From Gymnopus androsaceus JB14 (Eukaryota; Basidiomycota; Agaricomycetes; Agaricales; Omphalotaceae): a DNA stretch of 64,000 nt. The stretch is from positions 1 to 64,000 of the forward strand of contig ML769436.1 in NCBI GenBank assembly GCA_009733575.1, read 5' to 3'. The notes beneath the pieces were generated by a model. It was not told where the DNA came from. It worked only from the letters and a program-made list of their open reading frames with translations, and did no database searches. Numbering within the stretch: position 1 is the stretch's first letter; the number at the start of each line of letters is the position of its first letter. Of this stretch, positions 59,776 to 64,000 are shown piece by piece. A program made the translations under genes and the position numbers.

Positions 59776-61203
59776 AAAGGGAACGAAAGGGAATCGAGAT
59801 AATGTCAGCATTCTGAGCCCACTTCTCGACCATGTTGATCTTCTGTTCATCACCTTTTATCTCCTCCTCCTCCTCAGAATCAGACTCATCTGAATCAAAC
59901 GGGCCTCGACAATACTGATCAAAGGGTATCCCTCCCATGCCCGCCTCCTCCCCAAAACTGATCTCGGTGCCATCTGTTTCTTTCATCTTGACATCGTCCT
60001 GCTCTAGAATAAGCCCCAAATCAGAATCCCCCTCCTTTTTCGACTCCTTACCCTTAGTGTTGCCCTCGCCCATTTTGTTAGTTTTGTGTACCGCAAAAGG
60101 ATTTCTAATGTTGTCGAGGTTGAGTTTCGCCACATCGACGTTGTTGATCATCTTCACCACCTGTTTATGATAGTCTCAGAGATGACAAAGAAAACTATGA
60201 AAGCGCCAGAATGAAATGGGTGTTCGGACGTTAAAAGCTGAGGGAATGATCTAGTAAAGATAATGGAAATCCTAGACCGACAGATGAATGACAATGCCTC
60301 AAGTTCAACGATACAATACTCACATTGTTGTCATCTTCCCTCCAAGTCGAGACGATCACATCAATATCACCATTCATACCATGAATACTGAACGCATAGT
60401 TGACAACACCCTTGAGACGCAATAATCTGTTAACGCCCTGCAATGACGCACTGGCCAAGATCGCCTGTCTCATGTAATTATCGTCTTTGACTTTAAACTC
60501 GACGACGGACGATTTATAATACTGAGAGAGGTGGGCAGGTAAGGCGGGAGCGAGGTAGGAGAGGCTGACATGATTGACGACACCACCGTCGACTTTCGCC
60601 GGAGAATTCGGATACACCAGCATGCCCGTCGGGTCAAAGTCAACCAAATCCACCGGTACTTCATGCCTTGTATCCCAGTGTAAGAATCAATGGCACAAGG
60701 CAATAAATACAAAGGGACATACCAGTAATCGTCCATCTCCTGTAACTCTCCATGATCTGTAAACACCGAGCGGAAGACATCATCAAAACCTTGACGAAGC
60801 TCGCTTTCACTACGTGGCCCGAATTCGCGTGCGTGCTTCATATGATCGTACACGCGACACAAATCATGGTAATAGGTCCCAACGTCAAATTCGTCAACAT
60901 CGACTTTCTTGTAAGCGCTATTGAGCATATCCTGGTCTGTAACGACAAGGGAGTTGCGGCATCTCCTTTTCTGTGCAAAGAGTTGATGTCCCTGTTGAGT
61001 GAGTTGGACAAGATTTTGGGGCAGATGCGGCCGATACAAAAATTCGTGCTCGAGACGATCGTTGTCAGCGTACTTCTCAATTTTCGACCGTTTGAGAAGC
61101 TCTTGGAACTCTTCCTGTGTTCTTTTGCAATTGAATACACTATATACAATGGATGGAATACACGTACGTGGATGGGGAGATCACCGAACCTGACAGGGGT
61201 CAT
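59774..61203 (-). CDS. Unknown conserved-looking protein
   Basis: The Met at 61203 gives MTPVRFGDLPIH, followed by an intron and EEFQELLKRSKIEKYADNDR, LEHEFLYRPHLPQNLVQLTQ, VDEFDVGTYYHDLCRVYDHM, then a second exon with EVPVDLVDFDPTGMLVYPNS and FSIHGMNGDIDVIVSTWRED, and a third with VVKMINNVDVAKLNLDNIRN. The end is acidic (SDESDSEEEEEIKGDEQ) before the stop at 59774. The first intron's boundaries are uncertain because the expected phase does not match. I recognise no domain. The acidic tail and lack of signal peptide suggest an intracellular protein. Confidence 0.6.
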
Positions 61204-61586
61204 TGGTGGACGACAAACGCGTTAATAAATTGCCCCGTCGTTGTGCGCGATGACGTCACGGAGAGAAGGAAATCATAAGTCAAAAGGAAATGGAAGACTT
61301 GGACTAACCTCGAGTGCATACCTTGAGTGCAGACGTTCTTTCATGTTCGAGCTTGCTGTAGGCTAGAGAAGAAAAATAAGGCAAGTCTGACCATTGCTTG
61401 ATGAAAACGCATAGAACAACATCGACTATATTATGTAGCTATAGACTCCATGCAAAAAATATACATATCCCAGTACAATAGTCTGTGTTCAAATAAACAG
61501 AATCAAAAAATCTGCAGCAAAAAGGAAAAATTATCCTCAATTCATATCTAAAAGAAGTCCAAAGTAACTAGTACGCAGCTAGCACA
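61204..61586 (+). repeat. Duplicated segment, copy 2, within intergenic DNA
   Basis: The match to copy 1 runs from about 61230 to 61485 with insertions. Its TGACGTCA lies about 50 bp upstream of the start codon of the unknown gene at 61203, a plausible bZIP/CRE-type site. Copy 1 lies just past the 3' end of the same gene. Confidence 0.65.
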
Positions 61587-63200
61587 CTAAAACATCGAAA
61601 GCAACCCCAAAAACACCAACGAAATAGGCGCGAGGATGAATTCCTTGATACCAGCTACAGCCGAGTAAGATGATCCCGAGTTCGAGCCCGAAGAACCCGA
61701 GCTACCAGACCCAGATGATCCAGTAGTAGACGCGCCAGCGCTGGCGCTAGTTGAGGTGGAGGTGGAGGTATCGTTTCCGCTGTGTAGTATGGTAAGTAAA
61801 GGAAACAGAACAGAAAGAGGACGGGAGCAGAAACATACAAAACCTGGAGATAGTTGATTTCCCAGTATGCGTCATCGTAGTTGGAAGGATTGGCAACCAA
61901 GGATGTACAGTTAGGGGCAACCTGACTGCAAGTCTGGGCGAAAGTACTAGCGTCACCGGCAAAGGCACCGCAGATATCGGTGTACTGTAATAAGCATCAA
62001 CAGATGAATCAACGATGTATAATGATAGAACAGCATACGATGGTGATAATCTGTGGTCCAAATGCCGTGGAAGGATTACACGAAGAGGCAGGATACCACG
62101 CGCTAGCCTCTCCCCACGTCGTTGGATCCGGAGACGCATTGGAAATGGAGATATCACTCGGAACACTTCCCCTCGGAAAATACCACATTGCAACTCCATC
62201 CGAATCCCAGAGCATGCCAAACACGCCTCCTCCCTGTGATGCAAAACCGGATCCAAACGAGTTGGGTTTGTTTTCGGTGACGACGCAGCCAACCGTGTTC
62301 GTGCCTGTGGAAGGAACTACCGTGCTAAGAAAAACAGTCAGTGAAGATCATGGAGATTTCAGGGGTGAAGCGAACCAGTTGGAGATATCGCCAGTAGCTG
62401 TAGAAATCGTTCCGGTTTGGTTAGAGCCAACGGAGGTGGGTTGGTTGCAGTTATCATCGCCTACCTAGAAATAGAGTAAGTCAACATTGCATGCAGTATA
62501 CAATAACTGCCTACATGGAGAGAAAAACGGTTCTGTGTGGCGAGGTTGACGTTCTCTATGATGTCGATTTCGCCTTGAGCTGGCCAGTTTTGACCTTGGG
62601 TGAAGAGAGAGGGCCAGACGGAGCACTGCGAGGAGGGTAAGATGGAGAATATGATTGAAGAATGTGAAACGAACACCGAATGGGATGTGGTTGACGTCGA
62701 ATATGAGCAAACTTTTCGACAGTTCTTAGTAAGCTATAAGCCTCAATACAAGTAGAATCGACCAATGTACCTTCCAATCTCCATCAGGTCATTACTCTCG
62801 AGATACGTAGTGTTTCGTCCAAAGGTATCGTCCCCGACCCCGCTTGTTGTGTTATCTACCTTGAGAATGACTTGTCCGTTGGAATTAACAGAAGCTAATC
62901 CGGCTGATTCGGCGGTGGCTTGAGAAACAAAATGCACATTTCCTGTTAGAATTCTCCGATTAAAACTCGCCTCGACCACTACACGAAGAAAAACTCGCCA
63001 AAGTTGTTAAAGTCGATAGCACTCTCGTTAAACTTGAACGCTGAAAGGCTGCAAAGAGTCAGTCGAACTCACGGCCAAAACTGCCCGACGCACAAGCTTT
63101 GACCAGTAAGATTTTGAGAAAGATTATAGGCGTTTGACAATTGAACGAGCGTGGAAGCTAGGACAGCGAGTCGCAAGCTGAGTGCTTTACCAGAAGACAT
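61587..63200 (-). CDS. GH16 endo-beta-glucanase, probably GPI-anchored
   Basis: Secreted or wall-bound enzyme acting on beta-1,3(4)-glucan. The Met at 63200 starts a signal peptide (LSLRLAVLASTLVQLSNA). Central segments are GNVHFVSQATAESAGL, VNSNGQVILKVDNTT, VWPSLFTQGQNWPAQGEIDI, where the GEIDIIENVN motif carries the catalytic ExDxxE. Later pieces are DDNCNQPTSVGSNQTGT, GGGVFGMLWDSDGVAMWYFP and TTWGEASAWYP. A Ser/Thr/Gly-rich stalk follows (SASAGASTTGSSGSGSSG) and a hydrophobic end (FILAPISLVFLGLLSMF), the layout of a GPI signal. The joints between the signal-peptide exon and GNVHFV do not fit standard introns, so one N-terminal boundary or base is wrong. Confidence 0.85.
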
Positions 63201-63774
63201 CGTAATTTTGGTCGTGGTGGAAGAGAAACAAGAAAGGATGCAGCCGGCGATCTTAAGTTAAGTGCAGTACAAATCAATGGTGGGAACTGATCGTTGCGTG
63301 TCGGATGGCGAGCGCTTGATTCAAACCGTGAATGTATGAATGAAATTTGTACTGCAAATAGCAGTCCTGCACCCCAGTCCGTGGAGAGAATCAAATAGCC
63401 TCCGCGTAGCCGCCGGCCGGGAAGCTCGCCTCTGAAAATTGTGGGAGGATATGCCTTTACCAGGTACCGAGATGAAATCCTGCAGTTCGTAAAATTGACT
63501 TCGAATTGAGCTGTATGCGTGTCTGATCACACGAGGATCGACTCCAAAACACGTTGGGAAACGCAGACAGAAAAAGACTTGGAATATCGTAGCGTTCATG
63601 AGAGAAGAGGAGCAATGGCTGCTGCGGGTTTGCTGCGCTTCCAAGAACGGTATGGCAAATTGCGAGAAGGAGCGAAGTTAAATTGCAGTCAAAGCGTCGA
63701 CAAACTTGAAATAAACATAGGTATCCATAAATAGATCAGATCCTACGCCAACCATATTCTTCAATTAAGGAAGA
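63201..63774. other. Intergenic between GH16 and the S53 gene
   Basis: This region should hold the GH16 promoter. No gene or repeat is seen. Confidence 0.4.
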
Positions 63775-64000
63775 GCAAGCCACAACTCCTTCAGCTTCTC
63801 GAAATTCGGAGTCCCAAGTCCCTATCATATCGCGGCGTCTGTCAGTACTTGTTCTGTATTCGGGTTTCAGGGCAACACTCACCGTAACCGGATCCCATCC
63901 AACAGCAGTACTAAATCCCTCTGTTCCACATCCAGGATTTCCACCCACGGTGATGTCGTTGAAAGCGGCTTGGAATGGTGCGGAGTATATCTTTGGACAG
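63775..64000 (-). CDS. Sedolisin (S53) peptidase, 3' end only
   Basis: S53 enzymes are secreted, acid-acting serine-carboxyl peptidases such as tripeptidyl peptidases. Two exons are visible. The one cut by the window edge (64000-63883) reads YSAPFQAAFNDITVGGNPGC, then FSTAVGWDPVT. After an intron (gtgagt...gatag) the last exon (63831-63775) reads GLGTPNFEKLKELWLALP and stops. NDIT..GNPGC...GWDPVTGLGTP is the C-terminal calcium-binding region of sedolisins. The catalytic part lies beyond the window. Confidence 0.9.

Overview
The window is nuclear DNA of a filamentous basidiomycete, most likely a mushroom-forming Agaricomycete. Genes are split by many short introns (about 45-60 bp, GT-AG). The content is typical of that group: expanded F-box-like proteins, Zn2Cys6 and MYND proteins, secreted heme peroxidase, GH71, GH131 and GH16 glucan hydrolases, and aspzincin, S10 and S53 peptidases. 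There is no operon structure. The genus cannot be fixed from the sequence alone.

Layout. 0.3-2.7 kb: an F-box-type fragment and a frameshifted F-box gene. 3.3-5.2 kb: a 14-exon 2OG-Fe(II) dioxygenase with a 7-nt microexon and a foldback MITE in intron 1. 5.7-9.0 kb: a decayed S10 carboxypeptidase, copy A of a local three-copy gene family, and a duplicated carboxypeptidase fragment. 9.5-13.3 kb: secreted aspzincin-type protease and secreted heme peroxidase. 14.7-18.8 kb: a divergent housekeeping pair, PRMT3-type arginine methyltransferase and glutathione synthetase, sharing about 145 bp of promoter. 19.2-24.4 kb: broken GH131, family copy B set between tandem repeats, and a broken F-box gene. 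24.5-30.7 kb: Zn2Cys6 regulator, a Cys-rich protein and a membrane protein. 31.3-39.8 kb: a very long SH3...TBC protein and an ARO8-like aminotransferase. 40.8-42.2 kb: MYND protein. 42.2-48.5 kb: repeat-rich block with family copy C, a complete Tc1-like transposon with 220-bp inverted repeats, and CCTAGG/CCTGAGAAAA tandem repeats. 48.4-54.9 kb: second Zn2Cys6 regulator, SDR relic, small basic protein, membrane protein. 56.8-64 kb: GH71 with a 9-nt microexon, an unknown protein flanked by a duplicated segment, GH16, and the 3' end of an S53 peptidase.

How the genes fit together. The secreted enzymes fit a saprotrophic or wall-remodelling lifestyle: GH71 acts on alpha-1,3-glucan, GH16 and the dead GH131 on beta-glucans, the peptidases on protein, and the peroxidase on oxidisable substrates. 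No gene cluster for one pathway is evident. Many genes carry single-base frame breaks, often in short homopolymers, including in genes expected to be essential. This looks like assembly homopolymer error mixed with real pseudogenes, and it limits every gene model here. All intron boundaries were read by eye from splice signals and protein continuity. I did not find a demonstrable new biological system; the nearest candidate is the three-copy unknown family.
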